From: Nageia nagi
Taxonomy: Eukaryota; Pinophyta
Length of the DNA stretch: 64,000 nucleotides
Reading direction: 5' to 3'
NCBI GenBank assembly: GCA_050084985.1
Contig: JBITNC010000001.1
Location: 114,452,001-114,516,000 of the forward strand
Of the stretch, positions 1 through 12,233 are shown one piece after another. A model generated the notes under the pieces. The model was not told the origin of the DNA, made no database searches, and saw nothing but the letters and a program-made list of their open reading frames with translations. Every line of letters begins with the position of its first letter. Position 1 is the stretch's first letter. Both the position numbers and the translations under genes were made by a program.

Positions 1-860
1 TCTCCCCTCTAGAATATTAAGGAAGTGAATTTTAATTTTGTTATAATTAATATTTCTTCCAACCTCATCCTCATACTTAATTGTATTATTTTTAATTCCT
101 TAAATTGAGGGATAAAGGCCTTGAAAATAATTAAGGTATCATCTAAAAACTATTGGTGGCATACAATATATATCATTGATGTTGGTTTTAAAACCCCTAC
201 TCTTTCATATAACAGAACTACAATAATATTTCTACATAAAACTTCCACAAAAATAATAAAAAGGTAAGGGGATAATGGATCCCCTTATCTCATTCCTAGC
301 TTTCAAAATATATTTCAATAACATAGAGAAATAGGTTACAGAGGTGTAACTATAAATCAATGTAACTCATTATTGGTAGAAGATAAACTATCTCGATACT
401 TTCAATAGGAAACTCTAAGAGACTCTATCATAAGCATTATTCGAATCAAGTTTCAAAAACATACCTTCTCTTTCACATTTCTCCATTGAGTGGATGACCT
501 CATGAGTTGTAATTATGCTCTCAAGTATATGGAATCCTTTGATAAAGCATCCTTGGTTAATTTCAATTATGAAAGGTAATATTATTTTTAAGGTAGTTGG
601 AAATAGTTTTTTTAATCAAGATTTTGAGAATCGTATTGAAAAGGCTAATTGGAAAAAATTAGGAGAAATCTAGTATTGGAACTAACTTCTAAATCAAATA
701 TAATAAGTTGGAGTTTACATAATTTAGGATGAACAAAGAGATCCACACTTTATAAAGAGCTTCAACTATCTCTTTCCCTATCAAAGAGTTAAAGCATTAC
801 AAAAATCCTACTAAGAATCCATTTGATCTCAAGGGCATATTCCCTCTAAGGTCAATGAAT
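1..860 (-). pseudogene. LINE reverse transcriptase fragment
   Basis: On the minus strand, near 470-415, the translation reads FLKLDSNNAYDRV. This is RT motif A (D-x4-AYD) of plant L1 elements, preceded by residues like the usual stretch that mentions the Ser-Met-Glu-Lys-Cys segment. Near 300-262 a sequence resembling R-x-IRxGxxxxPxPF corresponds to the RGIRQGDPLSP block, with the central QGD lost. A Trp codon just after motif A has become TAG. Several frameshifts lie between these blocks. The catalytic YADD-type block would lie beyond base 1. No functional enzyme can be made. Confidence 0.85.
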
Positions 861-1370
861 ACCATTTTATTATCCTCCTTTAAAAAGGGAATTAAGAGGT
901 ATTGGTTCAAATGGTCAATAATCAATGAAGGGATTACCTATAACCATGAGTCTTCTCCCTACTTTAGAATGATTGAGTCTCCAAAAAGGTCATTGAAATA
1001 TGTTGCTACCTCTTCTCTGATCTCATCCAAGTTCTCTATTCTTGAGCCATATCTTTTTATGATTTACTTGATTTAGTTATACTACTTCTATGCTAGAGGG
1101 TGGATACATGGCATAAGTTTTTATTTCTATCACCTTATTTGATCCATTTCGCTCTAGTTATTTTTAAATCTCCAAAAGGTCTCTTCATATCCTAAGATGT
1201 TGTGATACTCACTCAACAATTCTCTCACTTTATTTTGAAGTTATTTTATGAATAGGTATGATGTCATAATCTTCTCTATCGCTTGGATATTTTTTTCAAA
1301 GACTCTTTTTGATAAAAAGTATTACCAAAGGCATTTATATTCCAATTATTTAGATTGCATTTAATGTGTC

Positions 1371-2215
1371 TTATATGCACAAAAATTGATTAATTTTTGA
1401 TCCTTCATATGGAATTTTCAACCATTTAGCAACTTTATTCCATAATTCCTCATGTTGCAACCACATGAGCTCAAAATGGAATGGGTTATTATAATTTCTT
1501 ATAAAACATATAATCTCCCAAAGGAGATGGTTTTGGTTTGAGCCATTTTCAAGGAGATTCATAGGAAAAGAGTCCCCAAAAAGGATTAATACTTCTTGAG
1601 AAATTAATACCCTATCCAATTTGATTTGAATAAGTTTATATAAAACTCATATATTACTCCAAGTATACTTAAACCTTTGAATATATAGGTCCATTAACTC
1701 ATTTGTATTGAAAAATAATCTAAAATCCAACATACTTTTCATAACAACTTTAGAACCCCCTAACTTCTCTAAAGGATTCAAGGGTGTATTAAAATAATCT
1801 ACCACCATTTATGGGATAGAAATAAGAGTATACTTAATCTATTATAAGATATATAATAGAAATTTAATCCTCACAATAGTATTTGGGCATAAACATTAGT
1901 AATTACCCAATCTTCAATAATCTCTCTATGATGGTAATATATTGTTATAGATCATTTAGTGACTATAATGTCTCCACCTTATATGAGATGATTATTATAT
2001 ATAATAAGTAATCATATTGAATAACCATTTTATTTTATATATATTATCTTTTCCTCTCTCCAAATATTTTTCTTAACTCTATCTACTTTCCTATCCTCTA
2101 GTTTCGTTTCTTGTAATAAAATTGTGTCAAGCTTGTGATCCTTTTTCAAAGCATAAACATCCCTCCAATGAGAAGATATATTGAGCCACTTAATGTTATA
2201 ATATAACATATTCAT
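1371..2215 (-). pseudogene. LINE endonuclease domain (EEP family) relic
   Basis: The minus strand opens at 2215 with MNMLYYNIKWLN followed by WRDVYAL, HKLD and LLQETKL. This matches the NIRGLN and QETK blocks that start the endonuclease of plant L1-type ORF2. After a disrupted middle, 1619-1371 gives an open stretch starting MDRVLISQE and containing FHFELMWLQHEELW. That resembles the C-terminal endonuclease segment with the R-FLVS and F-FE-MWL blocks; the usual SDH catalytic motif appears as SNQNH. The domain would nick target DNA for target-primed reverse transcription. Frameshifts between 2030 and 1620 break it. Confidence 0.85.
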
Positions 2216-2699
2216 AAATGATATTTTGATATATCATCCCTCCCTATAAAAATTTAAAACCATTTATGTATCATTGAATAAATACCTTATTGACTCCCTT
2301 TGCAAAATAACTAAATGGCTTGGTTTTCTTTGGAATCTTGAATCGAGCTATTGTAAATCAAATTTGGATTTACAATGGATTCATGTTAGTATATTATATC
2401 CCATTTATTTTCATATTATTTCCACCATCATTTGATTTCCATATTCTAAAGGGATCTCTATTAGCAACATTGAAGGTCTTTTCTATATTTCCTACTTATT
2501 CACATCTCCCTCTACCTTTGATTCGATATAATCAAATTTAGATCAATGCAATAAAATTACTTTATAACTATTTTAATTGTTATTATTCCAATGTTTAAGG
2601 TAATATTTTCTCCACCTATAATTTTTTTTTTAGGATTGATGACATTTCTTAAACCTTACTTATCCCTTATATCTAAATTCATTTAGCTTGAGGTTCTTT

Positions 2700-3180
2700 T
2701 CTACTATTTATTTTTGCATTACCATGGCTTGTGGTTCATATTAGAATAGTTTAGGACACCATTATCTATTAGTTTTTTGAGGGTTTTACCTTTTATTCAA
2801 ATAATAAATACTCATATGCCCAACATTGTTACATAACCCAAAATTAATGGTCATATTTTTATACTCAAACTCTTGGGTATAGGATCCGAACTTCAAATAC
2901 AAGATGATAGATTTGGGAATATCTTTACTTAAATATATAACTACATAAAATCTTGCATAAAGGATATGGGTTTTAATGTGGATTATAGGGTTAATATCCA
3001 CTAGTTATCTAATATCATTTTCTATGCTTGCCAATATTTTATCATTCCAATATAGTAATTAGAGGTCAGGTAATTAGACCTATATGGGTGCTAAATCTAT
3101 CCATTGGTTGTGTAGGTTAAAATTTGGGCTCCATATTTTTAGGAAAATCCCTCTTTTCACATATAACCATAATTATTTTA
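2700..3180 (-). pseudogene. LINE ORF1 C-terminal part with degenerate zinc knuckle
   Basis: The minus strand carries a decayed DUF4283-like end (WSPNFNL near 3150, then LPDL and YWNDK, the counterpart of a WVRLPNLPLHFW-type block). An 71-residue open stretch at 3001-2786 includes YARFYVVIYLSKDIPKSI and a CxxxGH remnant (GLCNNVGHMSIYY). In LINE ORF1 this corresponds to the ARxCVEVDLSKxLP segment followed by a CCHC knuckle; two of the cysteines are now other residues. ORF1 proteins bind element RNA. It lies just upstream of the endonuclease relic in the expected order. Confidence 0.8.
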
Positions 3181-3469
3181 AATATAAGAAGATATTAACA
3201 CTACTACAAGAAAGTAAAAATGTATCAACACAAGTGTCAAAATGTAGTGTATTTTTTTATTCTGGTTTATATTCTAACGACATAGATGATCTTAATGTGA
3301 ATGTTAGAAAAATGAATTAGCCCTAAAATCATATTTATAGATACTTGGCATCATTCCTATCATCCAAAAAATATTTAACATCAATTATAGCATAAAATAT
3401 AGCATCAGAGATTTATGTACGAGGTATGTAAACTTGATACGTGCATGAGGTATGTAATTAATATACATA

Positions 3470-4260
3470 TGAGGTTTGTATATTTATTCATGATATCTTT
3501 CAACATATCAATTTTATGCATATATTATGATAATTGTATTACATGAAACTATGTTTGCATCATCCACTAAACCTACATGATTTCATGTAAGTAGAACACA
3601 TACAAAGGTTATGTTGTTTGGGGTTGGTTCCCTAGTGCTTCACTAGATTAAAGAGTTTAAGGGCATACTTTATGTAACCATTAATTGCATATATTGCAAT
3701 TATTTCAATCAATGAAACTATTTTTGCATCACGCATCTTGTCAAATAATTTATGTACCTTTTCTACACTTCCACATTTTGTATTCATGTCTACTAGGGCA
3801 TTCACAATCATAACATTTCACATAAATCCTCTTCTAAAGAGTCTTTGATGTATGTATAAACCATGTTGCAAATATCCTAGTTTGGTGCATGCTTTGAGAT
3901 ACATTTCTACCAGGGAATTCACAATGATAACTTTTGACAAAAATTTGCTTTTAAAGAGACTTTTATGCATGTATGAACTCTATTGTAAATCTCCCAATTT
4001 GGGTGCATACCTTCTCTATGCTTATATATTTTACAAACATGTCTACAAGGCCATTCATAACCTTAGCATTTTATATAAATATATTTTTAAAGATTCTTTG
4101 ATGTATGTATAAACCCTATTGCAAATATCCTAGTTTAGGTGCATGCCTTCTCTACGCTTGCACATTTTATAAACATGTTTAGAAAACCATTCACAACCAT
4201 AACATTTGACATAAATCAGCTTTTAAAGAGTCTTTGATGTATGTATAAAACTTGTTGCAA
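3470..4260 (-). pseudogene. PPR protein relic with short tandem array
   Basis: The minus strand near 3815-3710 translates to VNALVDMNTKCGSVEKVHKL then FDKMRDAK, a clear plant PPR S/P motif (compare VNALVDMYxKCGxxxxAxxxFDxM). Downstream fragments resemble the following motif (ALKLF, then GTNP) and another S motif near 3560 (DANIVSCNTIII). From about 3800 to 4250 four degenerate copies of a 118-136 bp unit follow each other; the plus-strand marker resembling TTTGATGTATGTATAAA occurs near 3843, 3961, 4095 and 4231. Stops and frameshifts are abundant. PPR proteins normally bind organellar RNA; this is a dead fragment. It shares motif style with the relic at 60750-63036. Confidence 0.75.
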
Positions 4261-6185
4261 GTATCCCTTCATTTTTCCTCTAAAGGAAGCCATTCAATTA
4301 AGGGGTTTGGATGGTTGATATGTAAAATTGATGATCTATGTGCATGATTTATGCACTTGATCTATGTTTCTTGATATGTTTCCTAATGATATTAACACAA
4401 GTTATATATTATGATATATGTATAAAATTTAGTATGATATACACATAGGATATATTTTGATATACATAGGCTATATTATTGTATACTCACATATTATAAT
4501 AATATCAAACCTAGTGTCAACACATGAAATATGTGTATATATTTATAAACCCCATACGTATATGTCTAAAATAAGACTTGGAATCATACCTAGCATCAAA
4601 AAATTCAAAACATTTCTATATTTATTTTATGATATCATGTTGATGCCTCCTAATGCTAATGTTGTTAGGAATTTTTTTTCTTGCTTTGATGTTGATTCTA
4701 ATGCCAATGTTGTTACTCTCATCAACCACATAGTCCATGAGATAATTTGAAACTTGAAGCATTCCATTAGATTATTTTAAGTTGAAACAAGTTTCATCCA
4801 ATTTTCACTTACCTTTGAGTACATTGACCCATGAATGTCTCCAAAACATAGGGTTATTGGCTTTATCCTTATCCTCAATTTGGGATTTCTTAGTCCTTAA
4901 TTTCATCCTTTTCCTTCTCTCATGGTGTCTATCTCCTCAAATTTATCTTATAATATTGCAAGATTCTATAAGACTCTAGAAAGATTATTTATCAATGTAA
5001 TACTACTAAACCTACTAGGCCAATTACTTTCTCTGGTTGCAATATCATAAGCTTCTTTCGAACCTCAAATGATGGAGGAACCCCTTTACTCTCCATATGT
5101 AAACTTTTTGCCACAATGAAACATGTTGTATTTGATACTTTTTTTATCTATTTTTCACTCATGTATATTAGAATTGCTCTAAGTGCTCCTCTACTCTTCT
5201 TATATGTATTTTTCTATAGTCCCATTGACCATTTTTTTTTAATCTATGGACAATAAAATTAAATATCAAATTTCTTTAGGAATTACATAATATTATAACC
5301 CCTCTAAATAATGAAAAATTAAAATTATAAATAGTAAATAAACTAATTGATTTTTTTTGGAGTGATAACAATGTAAAAAATAAAAGAAAATTAGCCTAAT
5401 ATGAATGACTGAATAAATGATATCTTTTAACATCCTTTAAATATAATCATAAACCCAACACTTGAACATCCATTATACCCACATAAGATTATTAGTCTAA
5501 AAAGGAATCTTATAATTATAAAATTAAGAATGAATTTACATGAACTACATAATGAAACAAATATATTAATAATATTTGTAATATTTGTAACATAAATGAC
5601 ATAGAATATAAGAATCATTTTATCCTTATCCACCCACTTTATAAAGATATTATACATCTTAATTTTATTAGAAACAATAAAATTTACATACATAAATAAT
5701 ATATAGTTATCTTTTGAAAAATTTTGATAGGTCCTACAAACCATTGAGTTTCAAGGACATTAAAAGGAATGATATATTCAAAATATATACCCTATATTAT
5801 TCACATTCAAATAAGTAGAAGAAACAAATAATATATTTATTAAGATCCTATCCAAAGTTATGAACAAGCATAATGATTATTGATATAATTAGTTATACAT
5901 AATATTGTAGGCTTATAGAATATGACTTAGAACTTCAACTAAGGAAATACCTTATTCTTTGGTGTATTAAGAGAAAGTATTGATACCTTTAGATTTAAAT
6001 ATCTATTCTTTAATAGATATAATTATACATGAAGATATTAGAATAAGTCAAATCTAGAGCAAATTAGAAAAGTTGATGAATTTTGTTTTATACCACCAAA
6101 CACTTAAGAATCTATTATAAGAGATTAAAAAGGACATACAATAAGAAATTTCAACAATTCTAAAATAAAGACATGGTCCTTATAG
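4261..6185. other. Gene-free AT-rich stretch
   Basis: I see only short spurious open frames here. The region around 4620-4980 is a little less AT-rich and has two modest open frames, but neither resembles a protein family I know. The stretch 5240-6180 is extremely AT-rich. No LTR ends, tRNA-like boxes or tandem array stood out. Confidence 0.5.
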
Positions 6186-6818
6186 AAAATGGAAAATAAT
6201 AGTATGCAAATCCAAATAAGGCACAAAAGGTATATTTAAAAGTAAATTAGTTTAGTCCTTATGTAAGAATAGAAAAAATAATTTTCAATCAGTACAAATT
6301 AAACCTTAGAAGATAGAGTTCCTAAACCATATGGAGATCATTAATGTCAAAATATATTATGCTCTAAATTACATATCTTGTACACCTTATTTATCATTTT
6401 ATCTAATAGTTCCTTTTCAACCATGTGTTTCCTACACATGTTTATTACAATTACCCTAAAGAGGGGCATCACATACATACTCATACATTCCTCATATTAA
6501 AATGGAAAATAATAGGTATGCGAATCCAAATAAGGCACAAAAGGTATATTTAAAAGTAAATTAGTTTATTCCTTACCTAAGAATAGAAAAAAATAATTTT
6601 AGGTTAGTACAAATTCAAACCCTTAGAAGATAGAGTTCCTAAACCATATGGAGATCATTAATATCAAAATATATTATGCTCTCATATCCATATCTTGTAC
6701 ACCTTATTTATCATTTTATCTAATAGTTCCTTTTTAACCATGTGTTTCCTACACATGTTTATTACAATTACCCTAAAGAGGGGCGTCACATACATACTCA
6801 TACATTCTTCTTATTAAA
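6186..6818. repeat. 313-bp tandem duplication
   Basis: Unit 1 (6186-6498) and unit 2 (6499-6818) start with the same AAAATGGAAAATAATAG and stay aligned to the end. Both contain the internal landmarks GGCACAAAAGGTATATTT and ACCATGTGTTTCCTACACA. By eye they differ at only a modest number of positions, so the duplication is younger than the surrounding decayed elements. Neither unit has an obvious coding frame. Confidence 0.9.
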
Positions 6819-7199
6819 ATCTTAATTATACATAAACATTGTAATATTTTGTGCAAAATACAACAAAAATGCTCAAATTATTATTTTTTATCATATTTAG
6901 TCTTATCATCATACTGATTATATTTAATCCTCACTATTTTTTATTATTTTAATTTATAACATTATCACTTAAATTTTAATCATTATCATAAAATTTATTT
7001 ATTTGATTAAATATCACTATGTTTTTCAAATATGGAACTCTAGCACATGTTTATACTTGTTCCATCCTAAAGTATATTTCAAATTCCTTCTAAAATATTT
7101 ATATCATATTTTTAATACTATTTATAATTGTACTTTATGATGTTTTGATAGCTATTTTTCCCTTTCTACTTATTTTAAATGTGAAAAATTACTCTACAT
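6819..7199. other. Gene-free AT-rich stretch
   Basis: Low-complexity AT-rich DNA leading up to the target duplication of the large LTR complex. Nothing recognised. Confidence 0.5.
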
Positions 7200-7204
7200 G
7201 ATCT

Positions 7205-7904
7205 TGTAGATACCTTAATTTTATTTTTATTTATTTTAAAAATCAAACTGTAGGTATTAATAATGATATTAATGATAAATGATATTTTTTATGATTATCT
7301 TTAAGTAGTGGATCAAGGAGACAAGTATGTATATAATGGAGAAACACATAAGTTCACTATCAAGATAGTATATTCAAAAGCATATAATGATACTTGATAG
7401 TGGAAATACTCATTTTTACTATGATATTTCTCAATTTCATCTATCAAGATTGGAATTGTTAATACCTATGATCTTATACAAGCTATCTATGATTATATGT
7501 ACATGAATAACATTTTTATAGGCATAGGATACCATTGAGACATCATTTACTATATGATCCATATCCAAGAGGAGTGTTGATGGTATATCTTAAGGCCAAA
7601 TAAGCCACCAATGGTCTTTCTTAAAAAATATTAGGCCATTCAACTTCAAGCACACCTTTGTTAGGCCATTCTCTTCATGTCCCATGCATTTGTTCATTTA
7701 TAATAAAAAAGTAGGATAAATAAGTACTCTAATTTCAATCTTAATTTGTTTAAGTTAGCAATATCATTAATTTCAATTTGAGTATCTTCAATTTAGTTGC
7801 TAATTTATATCTTATTATTATTTTCTATTATATGCAATCAACATAGTGGATATTTGGATCACTAATAATTATTTATATCTCAAATACAATTTTACATATC
7901 TATA
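7205..7904 (+). repeat. Element A outer 5' LTR
   Basis: Starts TGTAGATA and ends TATCTATA, an 8-bp inverted terminal pair with one change (ancestral TATCTACA). The first 110 bases match 36015-36125 closely, and the remainder aligns with 10535-11030 and 36180-36760. Length is about 700 bp. The target duplication GATCT lies immediately upstream. Confidence 0.85.
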
Positions 7905-7908
7905 AATT

Positions 7909-7924
7909 TGGTGAACCCAATGCC
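7909..7924 (+). other. Element A1 primer-binding site
   Basis: TGGTGAACCCAATGCC follows the 5' LTR after a 4-base spacer (AATT). The leading TGG is complementary to the CCA end of a tRNA. A similar TGGTGAAC site follows the 5' LTR of element E, so the two families probably use the same or a similar primer tRNA, which I could not identify. Confidence 0.7.
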
Positions 7925-8130
7925 TTCTTTCACTAGTTATGCCAAAATCTTATAGTTTTGGATAATATCGATATTATAGTTTGAGTATTATAGACTTTGG
8001 AAATTATCAATATTTCATAGATTTATTGGCATGAAAAGGCATCTCATATAGTGATTATGTTTCCTTCAATTAAAGGAATTGAGAAAGGGAAGAAGGTGAA
8101 GTAAGTGAGAATAATCAACCCATAATAATA

Positions 8131-9120
8131 ATGAAAGCCATTCTCAAAAATGTTGAGAACCTTAAGAGGATAGGTCCTAAGAGTGATGATGATTATGATG
8201 CATTTTATATACCATTTTTTGAATATATTTACATACTAGTGTGCCCCTTGATAAATATAAAAATCAAAAGTTTTTCAAGTTTAGAACTTAGGGAGATCCA
8301 AGGAAACATCTTGAAGGATTCCATTATGAGTGTAATAGAAAATTTCAAACTAATCATAGGATTATTACAAATTTCCTTATACATATTTTGGAAGGTGATG
8401 CTCATGATTGATTATATCCTTTGGCTAAAAATTATGTTCAACCATTCCAAGAGCTTTGTGCTTTCTTCATGGACCAAAATAAATACAATGTGAAGGAAAA
8501 AGAGATGATAACTTATGTATGCAAAATAAGGAAAGGGAAAGTTGAAAGCATTGAGAAGTTTATCCTAAGGTTCAAGAATACATGAAAATAAATAAGGACC
8601 AATATTATCAAAAAAGGTCACTTGTATGTTTAACGAATCTCTTATTTTAAAATTAAAAGCATATGCCATGGATTATACTCATATAGGGTTTTCAAAAATG
8701 ACTCATAAGTTAATTAAGAAAGAGAAAGTGCTTGTCAAAATTGGTCAAGTTAAGTATGAATTTGAAAAAGAAAAATATAAGCCAATAAATAAGCCCTATC
8801 AAGTAAAGGAGAGTAAGGAAGTTCATGTAGTTAAAAAAATTGAAAATGAATATAAAGGTAAAAGTAAATAAGGTGAGGGATCCAAAAATATAAGAATCAT
8901 GTTCCCCATTACTACAAGGTTCATCTTTATTGATATAATTAAGAAAGATATGAAAAAGCCTTTTCCAAAGAAATAATAAGATGAATATTTATGAAAAATT
9001 ATATTGGTATAATCTATATTTCTATTATGCCTATCATTAATCAATAGGATATTCTACTAATTCTTGTAGAAAATTAAGAGGTAAGATCCAATAATTGATC
9101 AATAATGGTGCATATGTTTA
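8131..9120 (+). pseudogene. Element A1 gag relic
   Basis: An ATG at 8131 opens a frame with ENLKRIGPKSDDDYDAF, nearly the same start as the A2 gag at 11257. A frameshift near 8220-8300 destroys the conserved gag core. At 8626-8871 an open piece contains DYTHIGFSKMTHKL and KEKVLVK, a block shared with element E gag. Around 9010-9090 a degenerate Y-x2-H-x4-Y-x4-C motif is the counterpart of the zinc motif seen in E near 24260. Gag would form the virus-like particle of the retrotransposon. Multiple stops make it non-functional. Confidence 0.75.
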
Positions 9121-9319
9121 TCTCGAGAATGTTGAATCTAGTGATAACAAGGATAAGCATGGAAATATCATTTTCATGAGGATATTTATGCTACTATAAA
9201 TAAGGGTAGGCTACTGAAGTAAGTTATATATCCTATGAAAGCCAAAATAAAAGATTTTCCCAAAAATCTAAGAAGCTATAACTTGGAAGATTAATTAAAG
9301 AACACTCAAGCAAATATTA

Positions 9320-10534
9320 TTTTTTTGAGCTAATTTAGTGTTTAGAGCCACATAGAGAGATTATATATGAATCATTCAAAAATTATAAGGTTGATAAAAA
9401 TATATCTCTAGTATTATTTATATAAGCAATACATTCTTGAAACTAATGTAATATGTTCAAGCTTGAGCATAATGATCTTCCTAGTAAGGATGTGATTGAG
9501 AAATATGAAACACTTTATGTTGAGGTTAAAATATTCAATTACATAGTTAAGAAAACACTAATTTATATAGGATCAACTTTTAATGTTACATTTATTCATT
9601 TTATTGGTCAACTTGACCAAAATAATCTCCCTCTTATGGTAAATTTCTTAATGTAAATTAGAGGTATTGAAAACACAAGGAATTATATTAGGATAATCAT
9701 ATTACCTATAAAAGTGTTTCCAAAGTTAATCACACCATCTATGTATTTTATGGAGGGAAAGGTTATTTATAATATCATCCTAGGTAGACCTTAGCTTCAT
9801 GATAGAGATGTGTTTCCTTCTACCCTACATAGATATGTAAAGTTTGAGCACAAGGGAAAGACATACAAGGTGTATGCAAATGAAGAATCAACTAATACAT
9901 GTAGATTATAAAATTTTGAGAAATTTGCACTTTTCAATGAGGTTGAGTTATTTTATCCAATAGAAAAAAGTTTTCAAAAGGAAAATAAGAAGATGATTAT
10001 CCAAGAAATAGTGTTAGGGCCATATCAAATCATGAAGTATATCATTTTGTTAACTTTTGTCAAAGATATTGGCAAGCCCATTGGTACACAAGAAAGGGAT
10101 TATCAATAACCTAGTTTTATAGGTGAGGACTATTAATGGTACCTTTTAGATGAAGAATACATCAATGAAGAAATCCAATATATCTTGTACAACCCTAATG
10201 TATCTTTTATCGCACTAGAACAACATTAGTTATTATCTACAAGGTCAAGAGATCTAAAAGGTATGCAAGATTCCTCATTAAAATATGATTCCATATTTTT
10301 GTCTAAATAATAAAAAAAAATGAAAATATAAAGGTAAAAGTTTTGGTAAATATAAGGTATGAAAGAATTTCCAAAATATTTAAGCAAGATCAAGCAAGTT
10401 GATCAAATTGGGTTTAAATTTAATACCAAGGAGGACTTCCCATTTTCCCATATTTCAAATCCAATTTTGGTAGTTGATATCAAATATATTTAAGAGGAAT
10501 AATCAAAGTTGGTATGTATGGTTGAAGCATGTAA
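9320..10534 (+). pseudogene. Element A1 protease and linker relic
   Basis: The open stretch at 9453-9656 carries KKTLIYIGSTFNV, which aligns with the RSLIDGGKALNI protease motif of element E; the catalytic Asp position is Tyr here. Downstream, about 9660-9905, the typical end of the domain is seen as LPIKV, YNIILGRP and STLHR, with the Trp after LGRP changed to a stop (TAG near 9793). A linker follows until about 10534, where sequence jumps directly into the interior of an LTR. RT, RNase H and integrase of this copy are therefore missing. Confidence 0.8.
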
Positions 10535-11030
10535 GATAATATTCAAAATCATATTATGATACTTTATAATGAAAATACTAATCTTTACTACAACATCTCT
10601 CAATTCCATATTTCAAGATTAGAATTATGGATATTTATTATGTTATGCAAGCTATCTATGATTATATGAACATGACTAACTTTCTTGCAGGCTTAAGTGA
10701 CCATTGAGACATTATTTAGTATCTAATACATATCTAAGAGGAGTGTTGATGGTCTATTTTGAGGTTGAATAGGCCACCAATGATATTGCTTTGAAACATT
10801 AGGCCATTTAACTTCATATGCACCTCTATTGGGTCATTCTTTGCATATCCTAGGTATTTGTTCATTTGTCATTCAATCTTGATTTTGTGAAGATAGCAAT
10901 ATCACTAATTTCATTGATTATCTTCAATTTAGTTGCTAATTTATATCTTATTACTATTTCCCATTATATGAAATCAACATAGTAGATATGTGGATTAGTA
11001 TTTATTAGTTATTTATATCTCAAATATATA
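10535..11030 (+). repeat. Element A middle LTR, 5'-truncated
   Basis: Begins inside the LTR at the position equivalent to about 7371 (ATATTCAAAATCATATTATG against ATATTCAAAAGCATATAATG) and then follows the other two A LTRs to the end. The first 165 or so bases are missing. The junction with the A1 linker has the shared string AAGATA, suggesting a microhomology-mediated deletion. Confidence 0.8.
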
Positions 11031-11256
11031 AATTTGGGAATCCTAACATCTTTTTTTACTAGTTGTGCCAAAACCCTAAAGTTTTGGAAAAGACTAATAT
11101 TGTAATTTGCGTGCTATAGAAATGGGAGATTACCAATATTTAATATATTTCTTGGCCTAAAAGGGAATATTATATAGTGATTATTCTTCCTTCAATCAAA
11201 GGAATGTATAAAGGGAAGAAGGTGAAGTAAGTGAAAATAATCAATCCACAATAATA

Positions 11257-12233
11257 ATGAATAACATTCCTAAAAAGGTTGAGAATCTTGAGAGAAGAGA
11301 TCTTAAGAGTGATGATGATTATGATACATTTTCTATTCCATTTTATGAATATTTTCATAATGGTTTTCCCCTTTATAACTATAATAATCCAAACTTTTGT
11401 AAGTTCAATGGTGAGAGAGATATAAGGAAACATCTTCAAGGATTCCATGATGAGTGTGAGATGAAAACTAGGACTGATCAAAGGGTTCTTACAAATTTTT
11501 TTCTACCAATTTTAGAAGATGATGCTCATTATCAATTCTATTCTTTGGCTAAAAACTATGTTCAACCAATCAAGGAGCTTTGTACTTTGTTTATGGACCA
11601 ATATAAGTACAATTTGAAGTAAGAAGTGATGATAGCTTATTTTTGTATAATAAGGCAAGGAATCTCTTCTTTTGCAATTGCAAGCATATACCATGGATTA
11701 TACTCATATAAGGTTTTCAAAAATGAATTATAATTTAATTAATGAAGTGAGCGTGCTTATCAAAAAATTTCAAGTTACATATGAATCTAAAAAAGAAAAA
11801 GAAAAGCCAATAAATAAGCCCTATTAAGCAAAGGAGAGTAAGGAATTTCATGCAATGAAAAAGGTAGAAAAAGAAGAGAAACCTAAAATTAAAGAAGGTG
11901 AGAGATTCAAAAATTAAAGGATCATATTCTCCATTATTTCAAGGTTCATATTTACTGATATAATTAAGAAATATATCATAAAGCCTTTGGAAAATAAGTA
12001 AGAAGATGAATATGATGAAAAACCATATTGGTACAATCTAGATTTCTATTATGCCTATCATTAAACAAGAGGTAATTAAATAATTCTTATGGAAAATTGA
12101 GAGGTAATATCCAATAATTGATCAATATTGGTGCATATGTTGATCTTGAAAAGGTTGAATCTAGTGATATAAAGGATAATCATATCAATGGTTTCTTTAA
12201 TGAGGAGATTTGTGCTACCATGAAGAAGGGTAG
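11257..12233 (+). pseudogene. Element A2 gag relic
   Basis: The 121-residue frame from 11257 is the best preserved gag piece of element A. It has DDDYDTFSIPFYEYF, then FNGERDIRKHLQGFHDEC and LTNFFLPILEDDAHYQFYSL, which follow the layout of the Retrotrans_gag domain (F-x-G-x2-D, the WYxSL-like block, then a helix ending FMDQYK). A TAA follows at 11620 and later parts (11690-12180) are fragmentary. At 12233 the frame is cut by element B; sequence resumes at 17621 after the duplicated GGTAG. Confidence 0.8.

Larger units (their letters stand above)
1..3180 (-). mobile_element. L1-type LINE relic (ORF1, endonuclease, RT)
   Basis: Read on the minus strand, this stretch has the order of a plant non-LTR retrotransposon: ORF1 with a DUF4283-like end and degenerate zinc knuckle (about 3180-2700), the start of an apurinic-type endonuclease (2215), the end of the endonuclease (about 1620-1371) and a reverse transcriptase (about 860-1). 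The element runs past base 1, so its 3' end and any poly(A) tail are outside the window. Its 5' boundary is near 3180, where ORF1 similarity stops. Stops and frameshifts are frequent, so it is dead. No target duplication can be assessed because one end is missing. Confidence 0.85.

Noticed and set aside
855-1076. Plus-strand open frame in the LINE region
   Set aside because: Lies antisense to recognisable LINE RT/endonuclease sequence; a shadow frame.
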